In this document: positions 16,117-24,137 of the stretch, one piece after another
Layout: every line of letters starts with the position of its first letter
Numbering within the stretch: position 1 is the stretch's first letter
Assembly: GCF_014695395.1 (NCBI RefSeq)
Contig: NZ_JACJOF010000027.1
Span: forward strand, 124,001-188,000
Length of the DNA: 64,000 nt
DNA from: Nodosilinea sp. FACHB-131
Lineage (GTDB): Bacteria > Cyanobacteriota > Cyanobacteriia > Phormidesmidales > Phormidesmidaceae
Direction: 5' to 3'
Translations under genes and position numbers: made by a program
The notes under the pieces: model-generated
What the model was told of the DNA's origin: nothing
Database searches by the model: none
Seen by the model: the letters and a program-made list of their open reading frames with translations, nothing else

Positions 16117-16785
16117 CTAGACCCAGTTCTTGCCCCCTGGCGACTGCTGCAACCACCGCCGAAACAGAGCCTGTTCGTTGGCGGTTAAGTCTTCGACTGC
16201 CTCTAGGGCGCGATCGGCAAAATTGGCATTGCCAAAATAATCCTTGCCCATCCGGTGGGTTTCTTCCAACAGACGTTGCAGATGGTGATCTTGCCAGGGC
16301 GGCAGCTGCGGCATCGCCAGCGGGTCTACGGTCAGCAAATTCTTGACCGCATCGGGAGTCACCGCCTGGGGAAATTTCCAGGCGGCAAACACCTTGCTAA
16401 TGTCACCCTCAAACTGACGCGCCTGCTTGGCCCCCAGCAGATCTTCCACGTCCATGTACAGCACCTGTAGCATCAGCAGGCAGGCTTTGATGTAGGTGGC
16501 CTCTGCTGGCGGGGTGCCCGTATCGGGACCAGCGTCATCAAACTGGTCAAGGCGAATTTTGCCCCAGATGCTGAAGCGATCGGGTTCTTCAAGCAGCACA
16601 CAGGCTTTACCTCGGTTGTCGGTCAGGTCGCGCCACAGTGCCCTAGCGTCGTCTTCCTGGGCAGCAGTAAACACACTCAGCAACCGAAAGGTTTGCCCCT
16701 GGTACGACAAAATTGGAATTTGCTGATCTTTTTGAGGATGGTGCATCGTTTTGATGTCAACATCCTGCCGCTTGAGGATAAACAT
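16117..16785 (-). CDS. Npun_F0813-like conserved cyanobacterial protein
   Basis: 222 residues, soluble, starting MFILKRQDVDIKTM. The stretch GQTFRLLSVF and the ALWRDLTDNRGKACVLLEEP block match my memory of the Npun_F0813 family, which is confined to cyanobacteria and has no known function. No catalytic motif, membrane segment or signal peptide is visible. It stands alone, with 220 bases between it and the membrane-protein gene, and its promoter region faces the tRNA-Arg(UCU) gene. Confidence 0.7.
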   Translation of the reverse strand: MFILKRQDVDIKTMHHPQKDQQIPILSYQGQTFRLLSVFTAAQEDDARALWRDLTDNRGKACVLLEEPDRFSIWGKIRLDQFDDAGPDTGTPPAEATYIKACLLMLQVLYMDVEDLLGAKQARQFEGDISKVFAAWKFPQAVTPDAVKNLLTVDPLAMPQLPPWQDHHLQRLLEETHRMGKDYFGNANFADRALEAVEDLTANEQALFRRWLQQSPGGKNWV

Positions 16786-17049
16786 GTTATGGCCTGCTGA
16801 CTCCTAACTGAGGTGAGTACCTGCAGTAGGCGGCGGCTGCAACGGTAAACCGCACCCTTATTACTGCGTCATCGTGATGGGATAAAGCCTGGCAACCCCT
16901 CGAAAACAGTGACTTCTATAAAGTAAGTGACTTATTTTAGCGGCACTCACCGCCCTGGCAGCATTTGCCGCTGTTTTTTCAATATTCTATTCGTCCTAGT
17001 CTGCCCTGAGAGCGACCCACACCCCCTAAAATGTAAAGTGATTACGTTA

Positions 17050-17122
<73 letters not shown>

Positions 17123-17293
17123 TTATTTGCGACATAAAGGTTTCAGCCCTTAGTGCATAGCTACTATGAGCAGCTTCCTCCCATCGCTGTGCCCAATCTG
17201 TCGCCCCCGTCAGCCCTAGGCGTCTAGCACTGGGCAGTGGGGGAGCGAAAAAGCTACTCTGGCTATAGTCCCAAACCCAGCTAGGCAAACCTT

Positions 17294-17965
17294 TTGGACG
17301 ACACAGACCTACAGGCCAAACTCAAAAAACTAGAGGCAGAGCTCAATACCGCTGCGCCTCCAACCGCCCGACAATCCACCGGCAAGCCAACTCCAGCATC
17401 CCAACCTTGGCTGCAACGGCTAAAGGGCAACGCGCTATTGCCTGTCTATCTAGTGGCCATTCCCTGGGCGCAGGAGATTATTGACCAGGTGGTGTTTGGT
17501 GGTCGTTGGAACCTGCCGCTGCACCCCCGCAGTATTGAGGGTATACCGGGCATTTTTTTGTCGGCAATTTCTCACTCGGGGTTTGCCCACTTGATTGGCA
17601 ACACCGTCGGGTTCCTCATCTTTAGCTGGCTGATCTTGGCCAAAAGCCGTCGCGACTATTGGATTACCCTGCTGGTGGGCTGGCTGGGGGGTGGCGTGGT
17701 GGCCTGGCTGCTCGGTCCCAGCAGCGTGCACGGGTTGAGCGGTGTGGTGTACACCCTATTTGGCTATCTGCTCTGCATTGGCTGGCTGGAGCGTCGGGTA
17801 GTGCCGCTGCTGATTTCGATGTTTGTGCTGATCAACTACAGCTACTTTATTTTTGGCATGTTTCCGACTCAGCCGATGGTGGCTTGGTGGGGGCACCTGT
17901 TTGGCTTTGTGCTGGGGATTGTGGCGGCCTACGGGGTGTATCAGGAGCCGGGGCGGCAGAGGTAG
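17294..17965 (+). CDS. Rhomboid family intramembrane serine protease
   Basis: 223 residues with a soluble Pro/Ala-rich N-terminus (1-45) and about six membrane segments. Catalytic signatures are all present: HLIGN (His99, Asn103) in the second core helix, GLSG with the nucleophile Ser149, and the catalytic His201 in WWGHLFGFVLG. It would cleave membrane-anchored substrates within the bilayer; the substrate is unknown. The frame opens at a TTG (17294); no in-frame ATG is available near the N-terminus, so the exact start is uncertain. A tandem GGTGGATG repeat follows the stop and separates it from the convergent DUF1643 gene. Confidence 0.85.
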   Translation: MDDTDLQAKLKKLEAELNTAAPPTARQSTGKPTPASQPWLQRLKGNALLPVYLVAIPWAQEIIDQVVFGGRWNLPLHPRSIEGIPGIFLSAISHSGFAHLIGNTVGFLIFSWLILAKSRRDYWITLLVGWLGGGVVAWLLGPSSVHGLSGVVYTLFGYLLCIGWLERRVVPLLISMFVLINYSYFIFGMFPTQPMVAWWGHLFGFVLGIVAAYGVYQEPGRQR

Positions 17966-17969
17966 GAGA

Positions 17970-18046
17970 GTAGGTGGGTGGATGGTGGATGAATAGGTGG
18001 GTGGATGGGTGGATGGGTGGATGAGTAGGTGGGTGGATGGGTGGAG
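17970..18046. repeat. Tandem GGTGGATG/GTGGATGG simple repeat (class B)
   Basis: About eight degenerate units of GTGGGTGGATG/GGTGGATGA fill the gap between the convergent rhomboid and DUF1643 genes. The same words make the left arm of the hairpin between ndhF and ndhD (32655-32698). There are no regular spacers, so it is not a CRISPR array. Confidence 0.65.
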
Positions 18047-18070
18047 TTGATTTAGTTAGTTCCAACCAAT

Positions 18071-18607
18071 CTAGACATTAAGGGGCGAGACAGTTTTGAG
18101 TTCGCCGGGCTGTGGAGAAACCCAGGCTTGTAGGGCTGTAATCCGGGGCACGTAGAGGGGATGGCGGGGTTGGCCGGTGCAGTTGCGGCCCAGGCAGCGG
18201 CACTGATGGTGAAAGGGGGTTAGTAGGGTGAGAACAGAGCGATCGCGCCCCAGCCAACTCCCCCAATTTCCCCAAGCCAGCAGAATTTGCTCGGCCTGCT
18301 GTGCGGCTGTGCTCAGAGCGGCATTGTTCTCAGGACCAATGGGGTCCTCAACTTGGCGCAGTGCCTTGGGGTGGGGGCTGCGGTAGGCGAACAGGTTGAC
18401 GACGGCGATCGCCCCAAACCCCCAGCCCTGCGCCAAGCCAATGCAGCGACGAATGGTGGGGTCGTCTACGCTACTGTCGGCTTGACTGGGGTTGAGCATG
18501 ATAATGGCTAGGGTGGGGGCCGCACTCCACCGCCGCCCGAGGCTGTATCGGTAGCAACCTGTGGGGTCAAAGGTGGCAGAACGTTCTATGGCCGACAGCT
18601 GCAACAT
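18071..18607 (-). CDS. DUF1643 domain protein
   Basis: 178 residues matching the DUF1643 family: a start with RYSLGRRW, the core LAIIMLNPSQADSSVDDPTIRRCIGLAQGWGFGAIAVVNLFAYRSPHP, and AWGNWG in the middle. Members often lie in phage or accessory regions and are thought to have an alpha/beta fold; the biochemical role is unknown. The C-terminus holds several cysteines (CRCLGRNC) that could bind a metal. It is soluble. It is divergent from the MFS transporter gene, with a short shared promoter region. Confidence 0.88.
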   Translation of the reverse strand: MLQLSAIERSATFDPTGCYRYSLGRRWSAAPTLAIIMLNPSQADSSVDDPTIRRCIGLAQGWGFGAIAVVNLFAYRSPHPKALRQVEDPIGPENNAALSTAAQQAEQILLAWGNWGSWLGRDRSVLTLLTPFHHQCRCLGRNCTGQPRHPLYVPRITALQAWVSPQPGELKTVSPLNV

Positions 18608-18698
18608 TTGTTTACATTGAGGGGTGGGGCGCGGTGGTTCTGACCAGGTGGCGAAGATCGCTGCTAAGCACCCAGCACTCTACTCGGAGACTGGCAGT

Positions 18699-20015
18699 TT
18701 GACTATTTTCTCAACCTTTACCCCAGCAGTGCGCACCAATTTGACGGTGCTGTTTGCGGCAGGGCTGTGTTTTTGGGCCGGGTTGGCGGGGCTGCTACCG
18801 ACGCTACCGCTGTTTATTGAAACCCTGGGGGGCAACGGCCAGCAAATTGGTATTGTGATGGCCTCTTTTGCCATTGGCCTGCTGGCGACCCGGCCCTACC
18901 TATCGCGGCTGGCCGACGAGCGGGGCCGCAAGGTGGTGCTGCTGGTGGGGTTGAGCGCGATCGCCCTGGCTCCTTTTGGCTACCTGCTAGTGCAGTTTTT
19001 GCCCCGTGCGATCGTGCCGCTGTCGCTGGGGGGGTATAGCATCACGCTGGATAGCTCAATTTTAGCGATGATCGGCATTCGTGCTTTCCACGGGTTGAGT
19101 ATTGCCGCCTTTGTGGTGGCCTACAGTGCCCTGGTGCTGGATCTAGCTCCCCCTGCTAACCGAGGGGAGCTACTTGGCTATATGACCCTGGTCAACCCCA
19201 TTGGTCTAGCCCTAGGGCCTGCCATTGGTGGCTTTCTCTACGAAGCCACGGGGTTTACCACCGCATTTTTGGTGATGGGGCTGCTGGGCATGGTCGGTCT
19301 GGTGCTGGTGGCGCGGCTGCACGAGCCTTACCGACCGCCCAGCACTGTAGAAAATGCTGGCTCAAAGGAATTCTGGGGTCAGCTGTGGACTGGGCGAGTG
19401 CGTACCCCGGCGATCATTTTGCTGCTGGTGGGGTTGGCCTTTGGCACCCTGAGCACCTTTGTGCCCCTCTACGTGCGGGAAGCGGGCCTGGCTCTCAATG
19501 TGGGACTGATCTACACCGCCTCGGCCCTGGCCAGCTTTATGTCGCGTCTGATTGCCGGTCGAGCCTCCGATCGCTACGGACGGGGGCGATTTATCACCGC
19601 TAGTTTGCTGATCTACAGTTTGGGTATGGCTATGTTTTGGCTGGCCCGCAGTGCGCCGATGTTCTTGCTGGCGGGGTTTGTGCAGGGGTTTGCGGGCGGC
19701 ACCCTGATTCCAATGATTGCGGCACTGATGGGCGATCGCTCTAGCCCCAGCGATCGCGGTCGCACCTTTGGCCTGGCCATGGTCGGTTTTGACGTGGGCA
19801 TTGCCCTGGCTGGCCCCATCTTTGGCACCATCGCCGATCAGCTCAGCTATCGAGGAATTTTTGGCCTGTCTGGGGTGATGACGATGGTGGGGCTGGTCGT
19901 TTTTGCTACCGCCAATAGCAAAGACCTGGCCCATTCCCTCAGGTTTGCCCTGGGGCATGGCCAAGATGTCTACGCCATCGATCTACCCAATCAGAGCCCA
20001 AGCAACGTCGGATAG
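18699..20015 (+). CDS. Major facilitator superfamily transporter
   Basis: About 438 residues from TTG 18699 (GGAGA 8 bases upstream); the frame extends to a GTG at 18624, but the extra 25 residues look non-coding. Twelve membrane segments in two six-helix halves. The MFS loop-2 signature is clear as LSRLADERGRKVV, with a second copy in the C-terminal half (IAGRASDRYGRGRF). TM4-TM5 carry VLDLAPPANRGELLGYM, as in drug/proton antiporters (DHA1 group). It probably exports a small molecule across the cytoplasmic membrane using the proton gradient. It ends 19 bases before the tRNA-Arg(ACG) on the other strand. Confidence 0.9.
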   Translation: MTIFSTFTPAVRTNLTVLFAAGLCFWAGLAGLLPTLPLFIETLGGNGQQIGIVMASFAIGLLATRPYLSRLADERGRKVVLLVGLSAIALAPFGYLLVQFLPRAIVPLSLGGYSITLDSSILAMIGIRAFHGLSIAAFVVAYSALVLDLAPPANRGELLGYMTLVNPIGLALGPAIGGFLYEATGFTTAFLVMGLLGMVGLVLVARLHEPYRPPSTVENAGSKEFWGQLWTGRVRTPAIILLLVGLAFGTLSTFVPLYVREAGLALNVGLIYTASALASFMSRLIAGRASDRYGRGRFITASLLIYSLGMAMFWLARSAPMFLLAGFVQGFAGGTLIPMIAALMGDRSSPSDRGRTFGLAMVGFDVGIALAGPIFGTIADQLSYRGIFGLSGVMTMVGLVVFATANSKDLAHSLRFALGHGQDVYAIDLPNQSPSNVG

Positions 20016-20034
20016 GTCAGTTATTTGTTGAAAA

Positions 20035-20108
20035 CGGGCGAGGAGGGATTCGAACCCCCGACACCGTGGTCCGTAGCCACGTGCTCTAGTCCACTGAGCT
20101 ACACGCCC
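20035..20108 (-). tRNA. tRNA-Arg (anticodon ACG)
   Basis: Read on the minus strand: acceptor GGGCGTG, TAGCTCAG D-arm, anticodon stem CGTGG/CCACG with loop CTACGGA (anticodon ACG, complementary to 20072-20074), T-arm GGGGGTTCGAATCCCTC and CTCGCCC with discriminator G. Position 6-67 is a U-U mismatch, as I recall from plastid trnR-ACG as well. A34 would be deaminated to inosine. CCA is not encoded. Confidence 0.95.
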
Positions 20109-20156
20109 TCGTGCAGGCTTTCGATATTAGCATATTCTTTTGCACAGTTTGAACCC

Positions 20157-20657
20157 ATGACAAAAAATCCTTTAGCATCGGCCGCGCTCACCCATCTCGA
20201 TACCCAGGGACAGGCCCACATGGTGGATGTGGCCGCTAAAGCTCAGACCGTGCGGGAAGCGGTGGCGATCGCCGCCGTTGTCATGCAGCCCGAGACGCTG
20301 GCGACCATTGAAGCAGGCAACGCCCCCAAGGGCGACGTGTTGGCCACAGCTCGCATTGCAGGCATTATGGCGGCCAAGCAGACCGCTCACCTCATTCCCC
20401 TCTGCCACCCCTTGCCCATTCAAAAGGTGGAGGTGCAAATTACCCCCGATGCAGCGCTGCCTGGCTACCACATTCAGGCGACGGTCAAAATCAAGGCCGA
20501 AACTGGGGTTGAAATGGAGGCCCTCACCGCCGCTAGCGTCGCCGCCCTTACTCTCTACGACATGGCCAAAGGGCTAGAAAAATCCATTGAGATCCGCAGC
20601 ATTCGCCTGCTGAAGAAAACCGGCGGCAAGTCGGGCGACTACAAAGCAGAGGCGTAG
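20157..20657 (+). CDS. moaC: Cyclic pyranopterin monophosphate synthase MoaC
   Basis: 166 residues, the normal MoaC length. With MoaA it makes cyclic pyranopterin monophosphate, the first intermediate of molybdenum cofactor synthesis, here presumably for nitrate reductase and similar enzymes. Family motifs visible: [16 protein letters not shown] near the N-terminus, [19 protein letters not shown], the signature [10 protein letters not shown], and [22 protein letters not shown]. The ATG at 20157 is chosen because the upstream in-frame extension is only the antisense of the tRNA gene. No other mo-genes are adjacent. Confidence 0.95.
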   Translation: MTKNPLASAALTHLDTQGQAHMVDVAAKAQTVREAVAIAAVVMQPETLATIEAGNAPKGDVLATARIAGIMAAKQTAHLIPLCHPLPIQKVEVQITPDAALPGYHIQATVKIKAETGVEMEALTAASVAALTLYDMAKGLEKSIEIRSIRLLKKTGGKSGDYKAEA

Positions 20658-20802
20658 TCATTGCTCTGAAAAGAGTCCAGGCCTGGCAGCTTTCCTTTCT
20701 AAGGACGCTTCGCGTTGGCGGTTGCAGAGCAAGTGTACAGTCAGCCCATCGGAAAGACAAACGACCCCGCTCAGCCACTGGCCCTCTTAATTCCGCGATC
20801 TT

Positions 20803-21621
20803 ATGCGCATTGCCCTACTCACCGACTTTGGACTTCAAGATAGCTACGTAGGCGTCATGAAAGGCGTTATCGCTACGCTAGCCCCTACCGCCCAGCTCAT
20901 CGACCTGACCCACAACCTGCCGCCGCAAGACCTCTACGCGGCGTGGTTTACTCTGCTCAGCGCCCATCCCTACCTGCCACCGGACACTATTTACCTGGTG
21001 GTGGTCGATCCAGGTGTAGGCACCCAGCGGCGGGCGGTGGCGGTGCAGACCTCCCGAGGCACTTTCGTCGGGCCAGACAATGGGGTACTCAGCGGCGTTT
21101 GGGAACGTGACAGCCAGGAGAATCAAGGCGTTCTGAACGCGGTAGAGCTGACAAATGTGGCTTATTGGCGATCGCCCAACCCCAGCACCACCTTCCACGG
21201 ACGCGACATCTTTGCTCCAGTGGCGGCTCACCTGGCCAATGGCGTGTCGATAGCTGACTTGGGAGCCAGAATCGATCCCCAATCCCTCATTAACCTCCCC
21301 TTGCAGGCTCCGATCGCCACAGCCACGGGATGGATAGGCGCAGTTCAGTACATCGATCGCTTCGGTAATGCCGCTACAACTATCCCAGCCAGCGCCGTGG
21401 CTTCTGGTGACTGGACTGTGACATTAGGGAATCGAACGCTGCCAGGCGGCCAGACCTATGGAAACGTTCTCCCTGGGCAAGGACTGGCGCTGGTGGGCAG
21501 CCACGGCTTTGTAGAACTAGCGGTGAACCAGGGCAGTGCCCAACAGCAGTTTGGCCTGGCGGTAGGCGATCGCGTCGAGCTGACCCTGAGCGCTAACCCT
21601 GCACAGTGCGACCCTGCATAG
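20803..21621 (+). CDS. SAM hydroxide adenosyltransferase (DUF62 family)
   Basis: 272 residues of the fluorinase/chlorinase-related family that splits S-adenosylmethionine with water to adenosine and methionine. The N-terminal TDFG and DSYVGVMKG bind the cofactor. The conserved Asp-Arg-His triad is seen as Asp69 and Arg76 (VVVDPGVGTQRR) and His132 (FHGRDIFAP). VGPDNGVLS and the C-terminal beta-barrel with IDRFGNAATTI are typical. The halide-binding loop of true fluorinases is absent as far as I can see. The physiological role is unclear, perhaps SAM homeostasis. Its last 29 bases overlap the convergent DUF1997 gene. Confidence 0.9.
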   Translation: MRIALLTDFGLQDSYVGVMKGVIATLAPTAQLIDLTHNLPPQDLYAAWFTLLSAHPYLPPDTIYLVVVDPGVGTQRRAVAVQTSRGTFVGPDNGVLSGVWERDSQENQGVLNAVELTNVAYWRSPNPSTTFHGRDIFAPVAAHLANGVSIADLGARIDPQSLINLPLQAPIATATGWIGAVQYIDRFGNAATTIPASAVASGDWTVTLGNRTLPGGQTYGNVLPGQGLALVGSHGFVELAVNQGSAQQQFGLAVGDRVELTLSANPAQCDPA

Positions 21622-22186
21622 CCCCCTGAGCGCCAACCTGGGGCTGGCGATGGGTGGTGGCTACCCAGGCGCGGTAGTCTTCCACCAGCTGTCGCTCAAT
21701 GCGGTGCTTGATGGTGCCAAGAATGCCGCTCAAAAAGGTTTTGCCGGTGCGATCGAGCACCGAAGCGGGCATAAAGCGAATCGGCGGCGGTAGTTCTAAA
21801 TGAATTTGTAGGTCGGCCTGGCCCTGGAGTTCAGTATGGGTGGCCTGGCGCCGGGGCGTGAGGGTGCCCTGTAGGGCCATGCCAAAGGAATCATTCACAA
21901 AGCTGAGATAGTCAGGGCCTTTGACGCGACAGGCTACAGACTCTAGCCGCAAAGTGCCGTCAGCCAGGCTCCACACCCGCAGATCGGCGGTGGGTTCAAT
22001 ACTGATGCCAAAAAACTGTAGAGGCCGCAGGCTGAGCCGATACACGCCCTCGCCCAGCACCTCAATACGGCGCGGGTCGGTGATCGCCTGCACCAGGCGC
22101 TGGGGCTGCCGCAGGTAGTGCTCAATGGGAATCGCCTCATTGGGCACTCGCAGGCGCAGGGTTTGGCTGGCATGGAATTCTTTCAT
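21593..22186 (-). CDS. DUF1997 family protein (second copy)
   Basis: 197 residues, essentially a bare DUF1997 domain: VPNEAIPIEHYLRQPQRLVQAI, LGEGVYRLSLRPLQFFGISIEPTADLRVW, an ELQGQADLQIHLELPPPIRFMP strand pair and a C-terminal helix with HRIERQLVEDYRAW. It lacks the acidic N-terminal extension of the paralogue at 1296-2048. Predicted cytosolic or membrane-peripheral. Function unknown in this cyanobacterial/plastid family. The gene ends inside the convergent SAM hydroxide adenosyltransferase gene, which may allow antisense effects. Confidence 0.83.
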   Translation of the reverse strand: MKEFHASQTLRLRVPNEAIPIEHYLRQPQRLVQAITDPRRIEVLGEGVYRLSLRPLQFFGISIEPTADLRVWSLADGTLRLESVACRVKGPDYLSFVNDSFGMALQGTLTPRRQATHTELQGQADLQIHLELPPPIRFMPASVLDRTGKTFLSGILGTIKHRIERQLVEDYRAWVATTHRQPQVGAQGAMQGRTVQG

Positions 22187-22441
22187 AAATGAAAGCTACC
22201 TGAAAACGGGGTACGACCAGGGGCAGATGAAGTTTTGTAACCTCTGTTTAACAATTTAGTATGCCTTTCAGGATTCGTGGTGTTCGTCAGGCACTGTTGG
22301 GCACCTTGAGAGACTTTACCTAGAGGCGGATGGGGAGATCCTCCCCGACGAGATTCGGCTCTCCGGCTCGCGAGTTTATCTGAGAAGACGTTACATAGAG
22401 TTACTACTCACTCAGGGTCGATTGCACCCAAGGAGACTGCA

Positions 22442-22687
22442 ATGACATTCACCCCTACTCACGTGTTGATTTCGCGCACTAAAGAAACTCCGGTGCAGCT
22501 TGTTGCCGGACCTCAGGGCTACTGGCTCTACACCGAAGCCGAAGCGCAGAAAGACACTACCCCCGCCTTTGAAGTCCGCCCCAAGCTGGGTTTCTACTGC
22601 CGTGGGCATCAGGTTGTTGGCTTTAGCCTCCAGCCGCTGACGGCTTGGACCACTGCTCATTCCGAGGCCACTCAGTTAGCCAAGTAG
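22442..22687 (+). CDS. Small hypothetical protein
   Basis: 81 residues, soluble, with a beta-rich pattern (THVLISRTKETPVQLVAGPQ, GYWLYTEAEAQ, KLGFYCRGHQVVGFSLQP). An excellent AAGGAG ribosome site 6-7 bases before the ATG supports a real, well-translated gene. The 255-base upstream region includes a GGGGAG-ATC-CTCCCC hairpin (22332-22346). I do not recognise the family. Confidence 0.7.
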   Translation: MTFTPTHVLISRTKETPVQLVAGPQGYWLYTEAEAQKDTTPAFEVRPKLGFYCRGHQVVGFSLQPLTAWTTAHSEATQLAK

Positions 22688-22861
22688 CTCAAGATTGAAT
22701 TCGACCGGCTGATGGGCAGGGATGGACTTGGCTTACCGAAAAAGAGCAAAATCTCTTGCCTGAGGGTTTGACAAAAGGCAAATCAATCTGAGGTGCGATT
22801 CCGCTGTCAAATGCGCTCTAAGCACCTACTGGGCTTTTTTCATCCCTTTGAGGTAAGACAA

Positions 22862-22881
22862 CTGCCAGTCATAGCTGGCAG
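22862..22881 (+). promoter_or_regulatory. Hairpin just upstream of the DUF4112 start codon
   Basis: Perfect 7-bp arms CTGCCAG and CTGGCAG around a 6-base loop end 9 bases before the ATG at 22891, where a ribosome site should be. No Shine-Dalgarno sequence is visible after it. The hairpin could modulate translation or be a DNA-binding site. Confidence 0.35.
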
Positions 22882-22890
22882 CATTAATCT

Positions 22891-23313
22891 ATGAATACTG
22901 TTGATACCGCTTCCCAACTCAGAAATCTAAACCGCATCCGTCGGATCAGCCGATTGATGGATACGGCTTTCAAAATCCCCGTTTTGGGGCTCAAAGTCGG
23001 CTGGGACCCAGTGCTTGGACTGATACCTGGGCTAGGCGATTTGATTGCTACCGCAGTATCGGCCTATGTCATTATTTTGGCGGCCCGATTCCGTTTGCCC
23101 AAGGCCATTTTGGCGCAGATGGTTCTTAACATCGGCCTGGAGGCTGTAGTGGGAGCTGTTCCGCTGGTAGGGGATTTGTTTGACGCCTTCTATAAGTCGA
23201 ACGTGCGGAACCTAAAGCTGTTAGAAGCTCACCTGCAATGCGAGTCAACCGCGCTAGAAGAGGCAGACAGCCTCAACTTAAATAGCGTTCAGGATGGTGA
23301 GATTTACACGTAA
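22891..23313 (+). CDS. DUF4112 domain protein
   Basis: 140 residues. The core is the DUF4112 signature: LMDTAFKIPVLGLKVGWDPVLGLIPGLGDLIATAVSAYVI followed by GLEAVVGAVPLVGDLFDAFYKSNVRNLKLLEAHL. Two hydrophobic segments (about 48-70 and 82-100) probably enter the membrane, with both termini cytosolic. The family is widespread in bacteria and of unknown function. The gene is followed at once by a HIP1-derived terminator. Confidence 0.9.
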   Translation: MNTVDTASQLRNLNRIRRISRLMDTAFKIPVLGLKVGWDPVLGLIPGLGDLIATAVSAYVIILAARFRLPKAILAQMVLNIGLEAVVGAVPLVGDLFDAFYKSNVRNLKLLEAHLQCESTALEEADSLNLNSVQDGEIYT

Positions 23314-23321
23314 TTTGGGGA

Positions 23322-23354
23322 GAGCGATCGCAGGCTCCATTCGATTGCTCTTTG
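23322..23354 (+). terminator. Rho-independent terminator of the DUF4112 gene
   Basis: GAGCGATCG (23322-23330) pairs with CGATTGCTC (23342-23350) with one mismatch, and TTTG follows. It starts 9 bases after the stop codon. As at 1174-1214, the stem contains a HIP1 core. Confidence 0.6.
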
Positions 23355-23508
23355 TTCTTAGCTACCAGTTACCCTACGGGTCTATTTTTGCTTGATCCGG
23401 CTGCCTTTTGCAGTGCTTTTTTTGCACACATCAGTTTGCCCCGCGAGAGTAACCGAATTAGTCGCAGTCTCATAAGCTGCCGTTAGACGCTGTAGAAATT
23501 AATTCCCT

Positions 23509-24090
23509 ATGCCAATGCCTGTTCCGTCTCGTCCAAGTGGGTTTCGTTTGGGATCTGGCGAGGCCCCTGTACAGGTGGAGGTATTTGTCGATCTGGAATG
23601 TCCTTTTTCTAAAAAAGCTTGGCCCACGGTTCTGGCGGTAGCTGATCACTATGAGGGTGACTGCGTTGGCATTACAGCTCACCCAATTGTGCTCTGCGAC
23701 CATCGCCAGAGCTGGGATTTAACGAAAGCCACAGTGGCGATCGCAGCAGACAACCCGCTGCGGGCTTGGCAGTTTATGGGCCACCTGTACCAGCACCAAA
23801 CCAATTATGCTTTAGACGCGTTTGACCACAAAACCCGTCAGGACCTGCGACAGTTGATCGAAGACCTAACCGCCAAATTTGACCCAGCCTAGGAAAATAG
23901 CACTCTGGCCCAGCAGATTAGCGATGAGAAGGGTTCAGTGGCGAGTCGAGCCAAGGCATCTGTTCGCTACGCAATCAGTCGCGGGGTTTGGTCAACGCCG
24001 ACTATCTTCATTAATGGCAGCCCGGTGCCCAAGCTGGAGTCAAGCTCCACGCTGAGCGACTGGCAAGCTGTTATAGACCCACTACTGTAG
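23509..24090 (+). pseudogene. DsbA-like (thioredoxin_4) protein interrupted by an in-frame TAG
   Basis: A 194-codon frame from ATG 23509 to TAG 24090 is broken at codon 128 by a TAG (23890-23892). The first half (127 residues) carries the thioredoxin strand VQVEVFVDLECPFSKKAWPTV with a one-cysteine CPFS site. The second half, in the same frame, continues the family with ASVRYAISRGVWSTPTIFING (the cis-Pro loop). Both halves read as good coding sequence, so the stop looks recent. It may be a pseudogene, a sequencing error or a readthrough case. If intact it would be a redox or glutathione-transferase-like thioredoxin-fold protein with a monothiol site. Confidence 0.8.
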
Positions 24091-24137
24091 CGATCGCAGC
24101 AGGCAGCCGCGATCATGTTCGCCATTGTGAGAACGAC

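Noticed and set aside
17970..18046. Possible CRISPR array
   Set aside because: Units are short (8-11 bases), directly abutting and degenerate; there are no spacers and no cas genes.
20025..20156. N-terminal extension of moaC
   Set aside because: The extension is the complement of the tRNA-Arg(ACG) gene; MoaC proteins begin where the ATG at 20157 lies.
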